Shown here in pieces: positions 26,414 to 34,991 of a DNA stretch of 64,000 nt (within the stretch, counting starts at the first letter, position 1; each line of letters begins with the position of its first letter). Position numbers and translations under genes: made by a program. Source of the DNA: JAVBSX01 sp051660685. Lineage in GTDB: Bacteria; Planctomycetota; Planctomycetia; Pirellulales; Thermoguttaceae. The stretch covers positions 39,902 to 103,901 of the forward strand of contig JBOFQB010000043.1 in assembly GCA_051660685.1 (NCBI GenBank), read 5' to 3'. The notes beneath the pieces were generated by a model that was not told the DNA's origin, searched no databases, and was given only the letters and a program-made list of their open reading frames with translations.

Positions 26414-27871
26414 ATGTCCGACCTCTTTCCGTCCGTCGCTGCAAATTCCGTCCGCCCCTTGTTGCTCCTGATCGCCTCTTTCAGCATCCTTCTGTTAGTC
26501 ATTTCTCCGCTCCAAAGTGCAGAACCGGTTTGGAAAGTCGGGTATGCTCAACGTAATCTGGTCCCGGAAGACATCGACTCAAAGACGTATTATATGGCGG
26601 GATACAGCAGCGACAAACCGGTTCAGGGCGTTCACGACCCGATCTGGGTTCGTTGCATCTCTCTCGATTCGGGAACCGGGACCAAAGTCATTCTCGCTTC
26701 TTTGGATGTCGTTGGATTGCCCTATACTCGTGTTCTGAGTATTCGGAAAAAACTTGAGGACTGGATGCAGGAAAACAATGTTTCGCTTCAAATTTTTTCG
26801 ACTCACACTCATGCTTCGATTGACACAATCGGGATTTGGGGACCGACCGGTCAAAGTGGTTGCGATCAAACTTGGATGAATTTTTTGGAAAAGGCGGTCG
26901 TCGATGCTGCTCAAGAAGCTCTTGCTAATGCTGTTCCCGGTCAATTGACGTTTGGGCAGATTATGGCATCTGGTATGGTGATTGATAAATCACCCCCGCA
27001 AGTTCCGAACGAACAAATCAGTGTCTTCCGATTTGAGCCGACTGAAAAAAACGTCAAGCCAATTTGGCTCATGCACTTTTCGAGTCATCCCGAATCGTTG
27101 GAAGACAAAAACCGGTCCCTGTCAAGCGATTTTGTTCATGCAACCCGGGAAATGATTGAACAAACGAAAAATTGTCATGCAATGTATATCAACGGGGCAA
27201 TTGGTTCAATGCAAACCGTCCCCGAATTGCATGATTCCAACGGAGTGAAAACCTGCTCTCACGAAGCGGTATGCGAGTTTGGCCGGGATTTGGGCAAAAT
27301 TGCCTTGAAAATAGAGGATTGGGAAAACGTGGAACCGGCACTTTTGTTGAAAACGCAGACGACGACCATTCCGGTCTACAACAATGTGTTTATTTTGGCG
27401 CAACGATTGAAACTGGTTGACGAACGAATTGCAGGAGGAGAATACGAATGTGATCCGCGAATGTTGGTGATTACCCGAAAACCGCCAAGAACACGGAAAT
27501 TGCCGACCATGTTGATTGAGGTCGGTTATCTGAAAGTGGGCAAGGACATTGGTATTGTTTTTATTCCGGGCGAATTGGCCCCGGAATTGGCAAGTGGGGC
27601 GTACTTGCCCCCTGAACGATGTAACAATCCTGAATTGACCCCCGAAAGACCACTTTTTGAGATTATGCCGGACAAGTTCAAGTTGGTCTTTGGTCTTGCT
27701 AATGATGAAATCGGCTATATTCTTCCTCGGAATGACTATTACATTTCGCCGACACAACCCTGGATTCCTGATGTCGACAAATTTGGATACCGACACTATC
27801 CTGAAACGAATGGAACAGGTCCTGAGACCGCGAATGTTATTGCCGAGACTCTGGAAGTGTTGGTCAAATGA
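26414..27871 (+). CDS. Secreted ceramidase-like (neutral/alkaline nonlysosomal) domain protein
   Basis: About 485 residues. The ATG at 26414 follows AGGAAGGA at correct spacing, one of the clearer ribosome sites here, and begins a signal peptide (core RPLLLLIASFSILLLVI, cleavage near LQSA-EP). The mature protein starts VWKVGYAQRNLVPEDI and continues with DPIWVRCISLDSG and STHTHASIDTIGIWG, which match the N-terminal region of neutral/alkaline ceramidase-like proteins common in Planctomycetota. Most such proteins lack a demonstrated ceramidase activity, so the name denotes fold only. A GELAPELASG motif near the end is typical of the family. Confidence 0.8.
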   Translation: MSDLFPSVAANSVRPLLLLIASFSILLLVISPLQSAEPVWKVGYAQRNLVPEDIDSKTYYMAGYSSDKPVQGVHDPIWVRCISLDSGTGTKVILASLDVVGLPYTRVLSIRKKLEDWMQENNVSLQIFSTHTHASIDTIGIWGPTGQSGCDQTWMNFLEKAVVDAAQEALANAVPGQLTFGQIMASGMVIDKSPPQVPNEQISVFRFEPTEKNVKPIWLMHFSSHPESLEDKNRSLSSDFVHATREMIEQTKNCHAMYINGAIGSMQTVPELHDSNGVKTCSHEAVCEFGRDLGKIALKIEDWENVEPALLLKTQTTTIPVYNNVFILAQRLKLVDERIAGGEYECDPRMLVITRKPPRTRKLPTMLIEVGYLKVGKDIGIVFIPGELAPELASGAYLPPERCNNPELTPERPLFEIMPDKFKLVFGLANDEIGYILPRNDYYISPTQPWIPDVDKFGYRHYPETNGTGPETANVIAETLEVLVK

Positions 27872-27892
27872 TCCTTTGGGGTGTACGTCTAT

Positions 27893-27988
27893 GCTGTAAA
27901 CAGTTAGAAAGGGTTTGTTTTCCGACTGGAATGTGGGGCATCCTGCCCGCATGAAGAAAAAAAATACAGGCAAGATGCCCGCGTTCCC
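27893..27988. repeat. Hairpin repeat GGCATCCTGCCCGC / GGCAAGATGCCCGC (copy 1)
   Basis: TTAGAAAGGGTTTGTTTTCC precedes two arms (GGGCATCCTGCCCGCAT and CAGGCAAGATGCCCGC) separated by an A-rich loop. It is the inverse of 42101-42193. It lies between the ceramidase-like gene and exbD and could end the former's transcript. Confidence 0.8.
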
Positions 27989-28025
27989 GGGGTCCTTCCT
28001 CACTTGCACACCTCATGTCTTAAAA

Positions 28026-28502
28026 ATGTCCTTAAAACTTCCAACAAATCCTGACTCCCTACTGTTGTCTTTGCGAAAACGTCGGAAAACCGCAACAGCG
28101 GAGATGGACATTACGCCGATGATTGACATCACCTTTTTGCTCTTGATTTTCTTCATCGTCTGCTCGACCCTGAATCAAGTCGCAACGGTCCCGCTCCCTC
28201 CCGCCTCTTTCGGTTCCGCTGTTAACGAAAAAGATGCCGTTATTATCACCATAGATGGAGTTGGAGCGGACAGTGTCGTGTATCTTGGGGCGTCAACAAG
28301 TGGAGTTCCTCTTCCGCCCGACCCGGAAATACAGGCGGAAATGATTTTGAACAAGGTCAAGGAACAGTTCACGCTTGGAAAAGACTTGGTTGTGATTCGA
28401 GCAGCCGGACCCCTTTTTCAGTCGGAAGTGGACCGCATTGAACGGATCGTTTCTTCCTGTCAGGGTATCCGAACCTTACATTTGGCGGTCAAGGAAAATT
28501 AG
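28026..28502 (+). CDS. ExbD/TolR-type biopolymer transport protein
   Basis: About 158 residues from the ATG at 28026. A basic N-terminus (SLRKRRKTATAEMDI) precedes TPMIDITFLLLIFFIVCST, the diagnostic ExbD/TolR transmembrane segment with its proton-pathway Asp. The remainder is a periplasmic domain ending in a TolR-like sheet (VVIRAAGPLFQSEVDRI). ExbD pairs with ExbB (MotA/TolQ/ExbB proton channel) to energise outer-membrane transport, but no exbB is adjacent. Longer upstream starts translate the hairpin repeat and were rejected. Confidence 0.9.
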   Translation: MSLKLPTNPDSLLLSLRKRRKTATAEMDITPMIDITFLLLIFFIVCSTLNQVATVPLPPASFGSAVNEKDAVIITIDGVGADSVVYLGASTSGVPLPPDPEIQAEMILNKVKEQFTLGKDLVVIRAAGPLFQSEVDRIERIVSSCQGIRTLHLAVKEN

Positions 28503-28638
28503 GGAAGAAAAATCAAGGAAGAATCAAGGAAAAGACAAAGAGAACAAGGAAAGTAGGCGAACAGGCAAAAAAGAAAGAGCAGGTAAAAGAGAAAAAACAG
28601 GCAAAAAAGTTAAATAGACAGAATAGTGAGGATAGAAA

Positions 28639-29133
28639 ATGAAATTGGGGGTGATAAGCGACACACATGGAAATGTCGAACGTGTCAAACAGGCAATGCA
28701 GTTGTTTCGAGAGGAAGGGGTCGGGCATTTGATTCATTGCGGGGACATTGGAACATCAGAAGTCGTTGAGCAGATGTCCGGGATTCCCGCTGATTATGTG
28801 TTGGGCAACTGCGATTCCTCGTTCAACAGTCTGCGAAAAGCGATCCAAAAGAACGGTCAGACCTGTCAGGATCGGTTTGGAGCATTGACACTTGCGGGGA
28901 AACAGATATGTTTCTTACATGGGGATGATTTTCAACTGTTCGGCGACGCTTTAAGAAGCGGAAAATGGGACTTGATTTGTTCAGGTCACACTCATGTTGC
29001 TGATTTAAGCTGTGTTGGAACAACCCTTTTGCTCAATCCGGGCGCAATCCAACGAACACCAACCCCTTCTGTCGCAATCGTCGATCTCCCAGATATGAAC
29101 GTCAGAACCATGAGAATAGGGGATAGGGAATAG
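28639..29133 (+). CDS. YfcE/MJ0936-family metallophosphodiesterase
   Basis: A 164-residue calcineurin-like phosphoesterase with every family metal motif: SDTHGN (7-12), CGDIG, GNCD, FLHGDDF and GHTHVAD, then LLNPGA. These proteins hydrolyse small phosphodiesters in the cytosol with Mn2+ or related metals; the physiological substrate is unknown. The last six residues (RIGDRE) and the stop are encoded by the first units of a GGGATAGGGAATAG repeat tract. The upstream 136 bp is AG-rich and shows no clear signal. Confidence 0.9.
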   Translation: MKLGVISDTHGNVERVKQAMQLFREEGVGHLIHCGDIGTSEVVEQMSGIPADYVLGNCDSSFNSLRKAIQKNGQTCQDRFGALTLAGKQICFLHGDDFQLFGDALRSGKWDLICSGHTHVADLSCVGTTLLLNPGAIQRTPTPSVAIVDLPDMNVRTMRIGDRE

Positions 29134-29160
29134 GGATTAGGGATTAGAGGACAGGGAATA
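29112..29160 (+). repeat. G-rich GGGATA/GGGAATA tract
   Basis: Reads AGAATAGGGGATAGGGAATA then AGGGATTAGGGATTAGAGG and related units. At least six G-runs are spaced by AT/AAT/ATTA. The tract overlaps the end of the phosphodiesterase gene and the leader of folE. Confidence 0.85.
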
Positions 29161-29187
29161 GTGTAGAGTGCATAGGAGAGAGAGGTA

Positions 29188-29784
29188 ATGCCGAAAAAAA
29201 ACATAAAAACAGGAATTGACCAAGAGCGGATTGAACGGGCAGTCCGCGAAATTCTTTGCGCAATTGGTGAAGACCCTGATCGTGAAGGATTGCGGGAAAC
29301 ACCCAATCGCGTTGCCCGAATGTACACGGAACTCTTTGGCGGTCTGCACGAAGATGCTAAAGTTCATACCAAAAAGTATTTTACGGAATCTTACGACGAA
29401 ATCGTTTTGGTCCGCGATATTAGCTTTAACAGCGTCTGCGAGCATCATCTGTTGCCGTTTATGGGCAAAGTCCATATCGGTTATCTCCCGCAAGGTCGCG
29501 TTCTCGGTTTGAGTAAACTGGTTCGGGTTGTCGAAGTTTTTGCACGACGTCCGCAAGTTCAGGAACGAATGACGGAAGACATTGCGAATCTTTTGGTCGA
29601 GGAATTGAACGCAAAAGGGGTCGGTGTCGTGATTGAAGCGGTTCATACCTGCATGACGACCCGGGGAGTCCGCAAACCGAGTTCGCTCTGTATCACCTCG
29701 GCAATGAAAGGGGCTTTTCGCAAGAATGCGTCAACCCGAGCTGAATTTTTGACGCTTATTTCGTTAAAACCGCGAGAAACCTGA
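29188..29784 (+). CDS. folE: GTP cyclohydrolase I
   Basis: A 198-residue protein with the GTP cyclohydrolase I signature: CEHHLLPF (84-91; zinc ligands Cys84 and His87), GKVHIGYLPQGRVLGLSKL and the later HTCMTTRGV with the third zinc ligand. It converts GTP to dihydroneopterin triphosphate, the first step to folate and tetrahydrobiopterin. A purine-rich AGAGAGAGG precedes the ATG. No other folate gene is adjacent. Confidence 0.97.
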   Translation: MPKKNIKTGIDQERIERAVREILCAIGEDPDREGLRETPNRVARMYTELFGGLHEDAKVHTKKYFTESYDEIVLVRDISFNSVCEHHLLPFMGKVHIGYLPQGRVLGLSKLVRVVEVFARRPQVQERMTEDIANLLVEELNAKGVGVVIEAVHTCMTTRGVRKPSSLCITSAMKGAFRKNASTRAEFLTLISLKPRET

Positions 29785-29958
29785 AAAGAAACGGCAAAAT
29801 TTGGTTTTCAGACCGTTTACGGAATTCGTTTGTTCCGTTAGAATAACAACCTTTTGTGGTCCCGCTCGAATCACTTTGGGGTTGAGAACCCCTTTTCATT
29901 CCTTTTGTTATTCAATTCACCCTTCTCAAGTCAACATTCAGGATACTGGAGAAACAAC

Positions 29959-30591
29959 ATGTCAGAACATTCGGCTCTTTTTGAAGCAATCGTCAACGGA
30001 GATTTGCAAACCGCGCTTAGTGAGGTGAACGCCCAGATTGGAGCAGGTGTCCAACCGCGAGTCATACTGGAGGAGCAGATGATCCCGGCAATGGGGGAAG
30101 TCGGACAAAAGTTTGAAGAGAATGAATTCTTCGTCCCCGAACTCCTGATCGCCGGTCGTGCAATGCAAGAGTGCATGAAAGTTTTGAATCCCTTGCTGAA
30201 ACAGTCGGGTGTAGAAAAGGCTGGTCGGGTTGTGATCGGGACCGTTCAAGGTGATTTGCATGATATTGGCAAAAACCTCGTTGCTTCGATGCTCGAAGGA
30301 GGAGGTTTCGAGGTCGTCGATCTCGGCGTCGATGTCGCCCCGGAAAAATTTATTGCATCTGCTAAAGAAAAAGAGGGGACAATCATTGCCCTGTCCGCTC
30401 TGTTGACAACAACAATGCCGCAAATGAAGAAAGTGGTTGAAACGCTCAAAGCAGAAGGTCTGCACGGAAAATTCAAGGTGATGATCGGCGGAGCTCCTGT
30501 CACGCCCGAATTTGCCAAAGAAATTGGTGCAGACGGTTATAGTGAAAATGCGAGTACCGCAGTCGCCCTTGCCCGGCAATTAGCTGTCTAA
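29959..30591 (+). CDS. Corrinoid (B12-binding) methyltransferase protein, MtbC/MtmC-like
   Basis: A 210-residue protein from the ATG at 29959 (upstream CTGGAGAAAC). A helical cap domain (residues 1-85) is followed by a Rossmann-like cobalamin domain with the lower-ligand motif GDLHDIGKN (98-106), DLGVDV and IGGAPVTPEFAKEIGADGYS. Such proteins carry a methyl group between a substrate-specific methyltransferase (methylamines, methanol, glycine betaine) and a second acceptor enzyme. No cognate methyltransferase or RamA-type activator is adjacent, so the substrate is unknown. The 174-bp leader shows no convincing cobalamin riboswitch by eye. Confidence 0.9.
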   Translation: MSEHSALFEAIVNGDLQTALSEVNAQIGAGVQPRVILEEQMIPAMGEVGQKFEENEFFVPELLIAGRAMQECMKVLNPLLKQSGVEKAGRVVIGTVQGDLHDIGKNLVASMLEGGGFEVVDLGVDVAPEKFIASAKEKEGTIIALSALLTTTMPQMKKVVETLKAEGLHGKFKVMIGGAPVTPEFAKEIGADGYSENASTAVALARQLAV

Positions 30592-30599
30592 CAATCGCA

Positions 30600-30834
30600 A
30601 CGTTTCGCCGAGGAACATCGTTCCGCGCGTATTGTTTAGCCGCGATACAACGTATCGCGTGTTTTAATGGGAGTGAGAATGAAGAATTGAGGCAAGTAAA
30701 AATTTGGGGTCTCACCAAAAAGGGAGAAACCGATTGACTTGCGTGACGCCGTTATCTTCCTGTCCCCCTTCTTTCCTCCTATCTTCTAACTTCTACCTCC
30801 TCAACGCGCGATACGTTGTATTGCGGATAAACGT
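30600..30834. repeat. REP-like palindromes bracketing a pyrimidine-rich repeat
   Basis: A compact palindrome (30600-30664: CCGAGGAACATCG... and CCGCGATACAACGTATCGCG) is followed by a segment (about 30712-30816: CGATTGACTTGCGTGACGCC, then TCTTCCTGTCCCC and CTCCTATCTTCTAACTTC). That segment matches 35932-36028. A half REP palindrome ends at 30834, 38 bp before the der start. Confidence 0.8.
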
Positions 30835-30871
30835 TGGAGTTATTTACTGTTCCTAACGAACACCGTTCAGA

Positions 30872-32332
30872 ATGTCTCTCCCTAAAGTCGCAATCATCGG
30901 ACGTCCTAATGTCGGGAAGTCCAGTCTGTTTAACTGGTTGATCGGTCAACGAATCTCGATTGTTGACCCGACTGCGGGAGTGACGCGCGACCGAATTGCC
31001 CATTTGCTCGATTTAAGCCCCGTTTCGGAAGAGGATTTGAATCCAGATCGGAAAATTTCGGCCCGAAAAGCGAAGAAACTGGCGGAAATGGATTTCGTCG
31101 AATTGCAGTCCCATTTGATTGAACTGATTGATACAGGAGGAATGGGGATTGTTGACCGGGATGATCTTTCGGAAGATGTCGAGAATCAGATACAATTGGC
31201 GATTCGAACGGCCGATCTGATTGTTTTTGTCGTTGACGCAAAAGCAGGGATACTCCCGCATGATGAGGTGATTGCGAAAAAACTGCGGAAATTGGAGATT
31301 CCAATTCTTTTGGTTGCAAACAAAGCGGACAATGACCGGGATGAATGGAAAGCGGAAGAGTTTCACCGTTTTGGTTGGGGGATAATTCCGGTCAGTGCTC
31401 TTCACAAACGCGGTCGAGTTGCGTTGACTGAGTTGATTGACACGACACTTGAAGAAGCGGGTCTTTTCAATCGGGAGTCGGAAAAGGGGGACGGGGAAGA
31501 GCCGATGATGAAAATAGCAATCGTCGGACATCGAAATGCGGGAAAGAGTACGTTCATCAATTCGTTGACGCAGGAAGAAAGGGTGATTGCGAGTCCGATT
31601 CCGGGGACGACGCGAGACAGTATTGATGTTCGTTTTACAATGGACGGAAAAAGTTTTATTGCGATTGACACCCCCGGTTTTCAACGTTCGAAAGGGGTTA
31701 GGACCGATCTTGAGTTTTACAGCACTGTCCGGGCGGAACAAAGTATTCATTTGGCGGATGTTGCCCTTGTCTTTTTTGAGTCGGCCCAACAAATCAGCAA
31801 GGTTGACAAACAGTTAGTCGGGTTGATTGAACGGGAATACAAGCCGTGTATTTTTGTTGTGAACAAATGGGACCTTATGGTCAACCAGATGCCGACCGAA
31901 GATTGGGCAAATTATTTGCGGGAAACGTTTCCGAATATGAAACATGTCCCGATTGCGTTTATAACAGGTCAAACGGGGAAGAACCTTAAAAAACTGCTTA
32001 ATCACGCAATGATGTTGTTTCGACAGTCGCGGAATCGGATTGCGACCGCACCCTTAAACAAGTTGGTTGCAGCTGCGTTGGACCAGAATCCTCCTCCTCT
32101 TCATTATCATCGTAAAGTCAAGATTTACTACGCAACCCAAGCCGATACAGCTCCGCCGACATTGTTATTTTTCTGCAACATGCCGGATGCTATATCTGCC
32201 CCTTACCAACGATATTTGCTCAACTATTTGCGGGACTCTCTCCCTTTTGCCGAAGTCCCGATCCGTCTCGTTTTTCGCAAACGTGAGCAGAGTGATTCTC
32301 AGGACGAGATTGACTCGAAACGAAAAGGGTGA
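30872..32332 (+). CDS. der: Ribosome-assembly GTPase Der (EngA)
   Basis: A 486-residue protein with two G domains and a C-terminal KH-like domain. G domain 1 has GRPNVGKS (10-17), DTGG (87-90) and NKAD (150-153); G domain 2 has GHRNAGKS (219-226), DTPG (266-269) and NKWD. Der is required for 50S maturation. The distance between the switch-I Thr (GVTRDR, 36-41) and DTGG is about 46 residues, roughly 30 more than in common bacterial Der. The extra stretch is charged (EEDLNPDRKISARKAKKLAE). The second domain has the usual spacing. Confidence 0.95.
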   Translation: MSLPKVAIIGRPNVGKSSLFNWLIGQRISIVDPTAGVTRDRIAHLLDLSPVSEEDLNPDRKISARKAKKLAEMDFVELQSHLIELIDTGGMGIVDRDDLSEDVENQIQLAIRTADLIVFVVDAKAGILPHDEVIAKKLRKLEIPILLVANKADNDRDEWKAEEFHRFGWGIIPVSALHKRGRVALTELIDTTLEEAGLFNRESEKGDGEEPMMKIAIVGHRNAGKSTFINSLTQEERVIASPIPGTTRDSIDVRFTMDGKSFIAIDTPGFQRSKGVRTDLEFYSTVRAEQSIHLADVALVFFESAQQISKVDKQLVGLIEREYKPCIFVVNKWDLMVNQMPTEDWANYLRETFPNMKHVPIAFITGQTGKNLKKLLNHAMMLFRQSRNRIATAPLNKLVAAALDQNPPPLHYHRKVKIYYATQADTAPPTLLFFCNMPDAISAPYQRYLLNYLRDSLPFAEVPIRLVFRKREQSDSQDEIDSKRKG

Positions 32333-32371
32333 GCGTAGGGAATAGGGGACTGGGAGTACAGGGCTAAGGTC

Positions 32372-32548
32372 AGTCCGCTAACAAGTTTTGTGAAAAGGAG
32401 CATTTTTCATTTTTGAACCACGAAAATCGCGAAAGACACGAAAACCTCACAAAATACAGTTTTTCGTGTTTTTTCGTGTCTTTCGTGGTCAACAAATCCG
32501 TCCGACCCGGCTCGGTTCAAATCGCAAAACCAAACTTGTTAGCAGTTT
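32372..32548. repeat. MITE-like element, ~175 bp (copy c)
   Basis: Begins AGTCCGCTAACAAGTTTTG and ends CAAACTTGTTAGCAGTTT, with interior CACGAAAATCGCGAAAGAC and TTCGTGTCTTTCGTGGTC. Same orientation as copy b. Confidence 0.85.
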
Positions 32549-32633
32549 GAGGGCTAACGTATGAAGTAGCGAAAATCCCCTATTTTTCAGTCTGAAAATA
32601 GTGTAAAATCCGCTTTTCCAACAAGGATGTCTC

Positions 32634-32939
32634 ATGGAAAAAATTATTTTTCATTTACTGTTGCTGTTGATTCCTATTGGAGTTATTGTTTTGGGTCTCT
32701 GGATGCTTGTGCGCATTGACCGCAAGGGCCGCGATCACACGCCGATTCCTCCGACAGACTCGTTTCGCGTCGTTGTGTTTCGCCTTGTTGCCGCCTTCTT
32801 CGGATTCCTTAATGTGGAGGAGGTAAAAAAATCGTTGTCGGAAAAACAGCAAATCACTTTGTGGATTCCTGTCATCCTGGCCTTTTGGGTTTCTTTTTGC
32901 TTCGTCGTGCTGTTGCTAATTGAAGCTGTCCTCGGTTGA
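32634..32939 (+). CDS. Small membrane protein of unknown function
   Basis: A 101-residue protein with two predicted membrane helices (FHLLLLLIPIGVIVLGLWML at the N-terminus and LWIPVILAFWVSFCFVVLLL near the C-terminus) joined by a roughly 45-residue basic/polar loop (RIDRKGRDHTPIPPTDSF). AAGGATG lies upstream at a usable distance. I recognise no family. It is preceded by a MITE-like element and followed by a convergent carbonic anhydrase gene, so it appears monocistronic. Confidence 0.65.
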   Translation: MEKIIFHLLLLLIPIGVIVLGLWMLVRIDRKGRDHTPIPPTDSFRVVVFRLVAAFFGFLNVEEVKKSLSEKQQITLWIPVILAFWVSFCFVVLLLIEAVLG

Positions 32940-32977
32940 GGTCACTTGCTTGCCAAATCCCGTTTGTTGTCGCCCCC

Positions 32978-33619
32978 CTACAAATCAAGCAATTCTTCCA
33001 TGTTGGAAGGAGGTCCGAGAAACGTCACCTTTCCACATTCAATGTCATAATAGGCTCCTACAACGAGCAATTGTTGTTGATGAACAGCATTCCGAATGAC
33101 CCGACTTTGCCGTAAAAGCGATTCGATCTGGACAAAAACGTTCTCACAACAGCATTTGTCGAGAAAATCAGGGTTCGCTCGCCCCATCTCTTTTTCAACC
33201 CGAAAAATCGCCGGTTCAATTGCCCTAATCAGCAAATCAACATTGTCTTCATGTTTTCCCCCAAGAACAGCAGCTGTAACGGCCCCACATTGTTTATGAC
33301 CAAGAATAACACACAATCGGGTTCCCGTTGTCTTGACCGCATACTCAATGGAACCCAGTTCAAAAGGACCGCAAATGTTGCCCGCAACACGGATTGCAAA
33401 AATATCGCCCAGTCCTTGATCGAAAACGATTTCGAGCGGGACCCGGGAATCACTGCATGAAAGAATGACCGCAATCGGATTCTGACCCGACTGCGCGGTT
33501 TCGTAAGCCCGGGTCAGAAATTCATGCGGATGATCTCGTTTTCCGGCAACGAAACGGTCATTTCCTTCCTGCAAAAGTCTCAACGCCATTTCCGGGGGTA
33601 AAGATAAAGAACCGGGCAT
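32978..33619 (-). CDS. Beta-class carbonic anhydrase
   Basis: A 213-residue protein with the beta-CA zinc ligands and active-site dyad: CSDSRVP (Cys55, Asp57, Arg59) and HKQCGAV (His108, Cys111), plus FAIRVAGN. It interconverts CO2 and bicarbonate in the cytosol. Divergently transcribed from lpxA with a ~300-bp gap that contains one copy of a ~110-bp repeat. Confidence 0.95.
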   Translation of the reverse strand: MPGSLSLPPEMALRLLQEGNDRFVAGKRDHPHEFLTRAYETAQSGQNPIAVILSCSDSRVPLEIVFDQGLGDIFAIRVAGNICGPFELGSIEYAVKTTGTRLCVILGHKQCGAVTAAVLGGKHEDNVDLLIRAIEPAIFRVEKEMGRANPDFLDKCCCENVFVQIESLLRQSRVIRNAVHQQQLLVVGAYYDIECGKVTFLGPPSNMEELLDL

Positions 33620-33764
33620 CTCTTCCTCTTATTGCAAAAGTCGTCCGTACAATCCATTCATAAGCCCAAAATCCTCGAGCATTGTATCCTTTTCTCACAT
33701 TATCACAAGATGCAAAAAACTCATCTTGACACAATCACGTCGGGTTCTTACGATCCGGCGTTGA

Positions 33765-33875
33765 TTTTATACCTTGCGTGGTCCTTAAAGAACCGTTTTT
33801 CTTGCTTTACCTGCGAGAAAAGCAAAAGTTTGCAAAGCGGCTCAAGTTTAACATATTGGCAACCTGCAAGATACG
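33765..33875. repeat. ~110-bp repeat upstream of lpxA (copy 1)
   Basis: TTTTATACCTTGCGTGGTC, then CTGCGAGAAAAGC, GTTTGCAAAGCG and AACATATTGGCAAC appear in the same order and spacing at 41464-41575 between secDF and yajC. Its end lies about 48 bp before the lpxA start. Confidence 0.75.
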
Positions 33876-33922
33876 ATCAATGTTTTTTATCTGTTCCACA
33901 ACTTTTGATGAAAGGCAAGGAC

Positions 33923-34792
33923 ATGCGTATTCATCCCAGTTCCCTTGTAAGTTCCCGGGCCAAAATCGCCAAGGATGTCGAAATCGGGCCCTTCTGTCAT
34001 ATTGAAGATAACGTCGAAATCGGTTCCGGTTGTCGTCTGGAATCGCGAGTGACCGTCAAAGAAGGGTCCCTGATCGGCGAAAACAACTACTTCTGTGAAG
34101 GTGCCGTTATTGGCGGTGTTCCCCAACATGCCGCTCTTCACGATAATTACGGTTTTCTGGTGATTGGAAACGGGAATGTGTTCCGCGAGAACACAACCGT
34201 GCATCGTGCGATGCAGCAACCGGGAACAACGATGATTGGCGACAATAACATGTTTATGGTCAACGCTCACATCGCGCACGATTGTCGTTTGGGGGACAAT
34301 ATTATTATTGCGAATAACACCATGTTGGCGGGACATGTCTGTGTCGGCGACCGCGCGAACATTTCCGGGGCAGTCGGCATACACCAATTCTGCCGAATCG
34401 GCACAATGTGCATGATTGGCGGTCAAGCCCATGTCGTTCAGGATGTTCCTCCTTACATGACCGTTGACGGACTAAGCAGCCGAATCGTTGGTTTGAACCT
34501 GATTGGTCTTAGAAGGGCTGGTATTCCGATTGAGGAGATGAAACAGCTTAAAGCGGCGTATCGTATTCTTTATCGCAACCAATTACCTTGGCGTGAGGTT
34601 GTCAAAACGCTCGAAGAATCCTACACCAAAGGTCCCGTCCTCGAGCTGACACAGTTCATCTCCTCAACATCCCGGGGAATCGTCAGTGAACGGCGTTCTG
34701 TCCCGTCCAGTATGGTTCTCAAACTGCATGATGGAGATGCGGAGATGGACAATGCTCCTGATACACTCCCGCTCAAAGCACATGTTGGGTAA
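33923..34792 (+). CDS. lpxA: Acyl-ACP--UDP-N-acetylglucosamine O-acyltransferase
   Basis: About 289 residues. The ATG at 33923 follows AAGGCAAGG and begins MRIHPSSLVSSRAKIAKDVE, the typical LpxA start; a further upstream frame covers repeat DNA. The left-handed beta-helix of hexapeptide repeats includes the catalytic His in NAHIAHDCRLGDN and ends with IGLRRAGIPIEEMKQLK, the start of the C-terminal helical domain. LpxA catalyses the first step of lipid A synthesis in the cytosol. Its usual partners (lpxD, fabZ, lpxB) are not adjacent. Confidence 0.93.
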   Translation: MRIHPSSLVSSRAKIAKDVEIGPFCHIEDNVEIGSGCRLESRVTVKEGSLIGENNYFCEGAVIGGVPQHAALHDNYGFLVIGNGNVFRENTTVHRAMQQPGTTMIGDNNMFMVNAHIAHDCRLGDNIIIANNTMLAGHVCVGDRANISGAVGIHQFCRIGTMCMIGGQAHVVQDVPPYMTVDGLSSRIVGLNLIGLRRAGIPIEEMKQLKAAYRILYRNQLPWREVVKTLEESYTKGPVLELTQFISSTSRGIVSERRSVPSSMVLKLHDGDAEMDNAPDTLPLKAHVG

Positions 34793-34810
34793 GGAAAAAC
34801 GGCAAAGTGT

Positions 34811-34985
34811 CTCTTTTCGTTGAACCGAGGAACATCGTTCCTCGCGTATTCTTGGAGAAGGTAGAAGTTAGGGAATAGGGGTTGGGGGATAGGGATTAGG
34901 GAGGAACACTCCTCGTTTTGCCTCAATATGACCGATCATGCGTCAGATTACATTTATTGCTCTTCCCTTCCCAATCCCTAATCCC
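34811..34985. repeat. REP remnant plus G-rich/core/C-rich composite
   Basis: A degenerate palindrome (34811-34845, CCGAGGAACATCGTTCCTCG) is followed by GGGAATAGGGGTTGGGGGAT-type tracts and the core (34899-34949: CTCCTCGTTTTGCCTC, then ATGACCGATCATGCGTCAGA). A C-rich CCCTAATCCCTATCCCCTA tract follows and reaches the proC stop. Confidence 0.8.
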
Positions 34986-34991
34986 TATCCC

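Noticed and set aside
29785..29958. Cobalamin riboswitch before the corrinoid gene
   Set aside because: I looked for a B12-box-like conserved core in the 174-bp leader and did not see one; only weak short inverted repeats are present.
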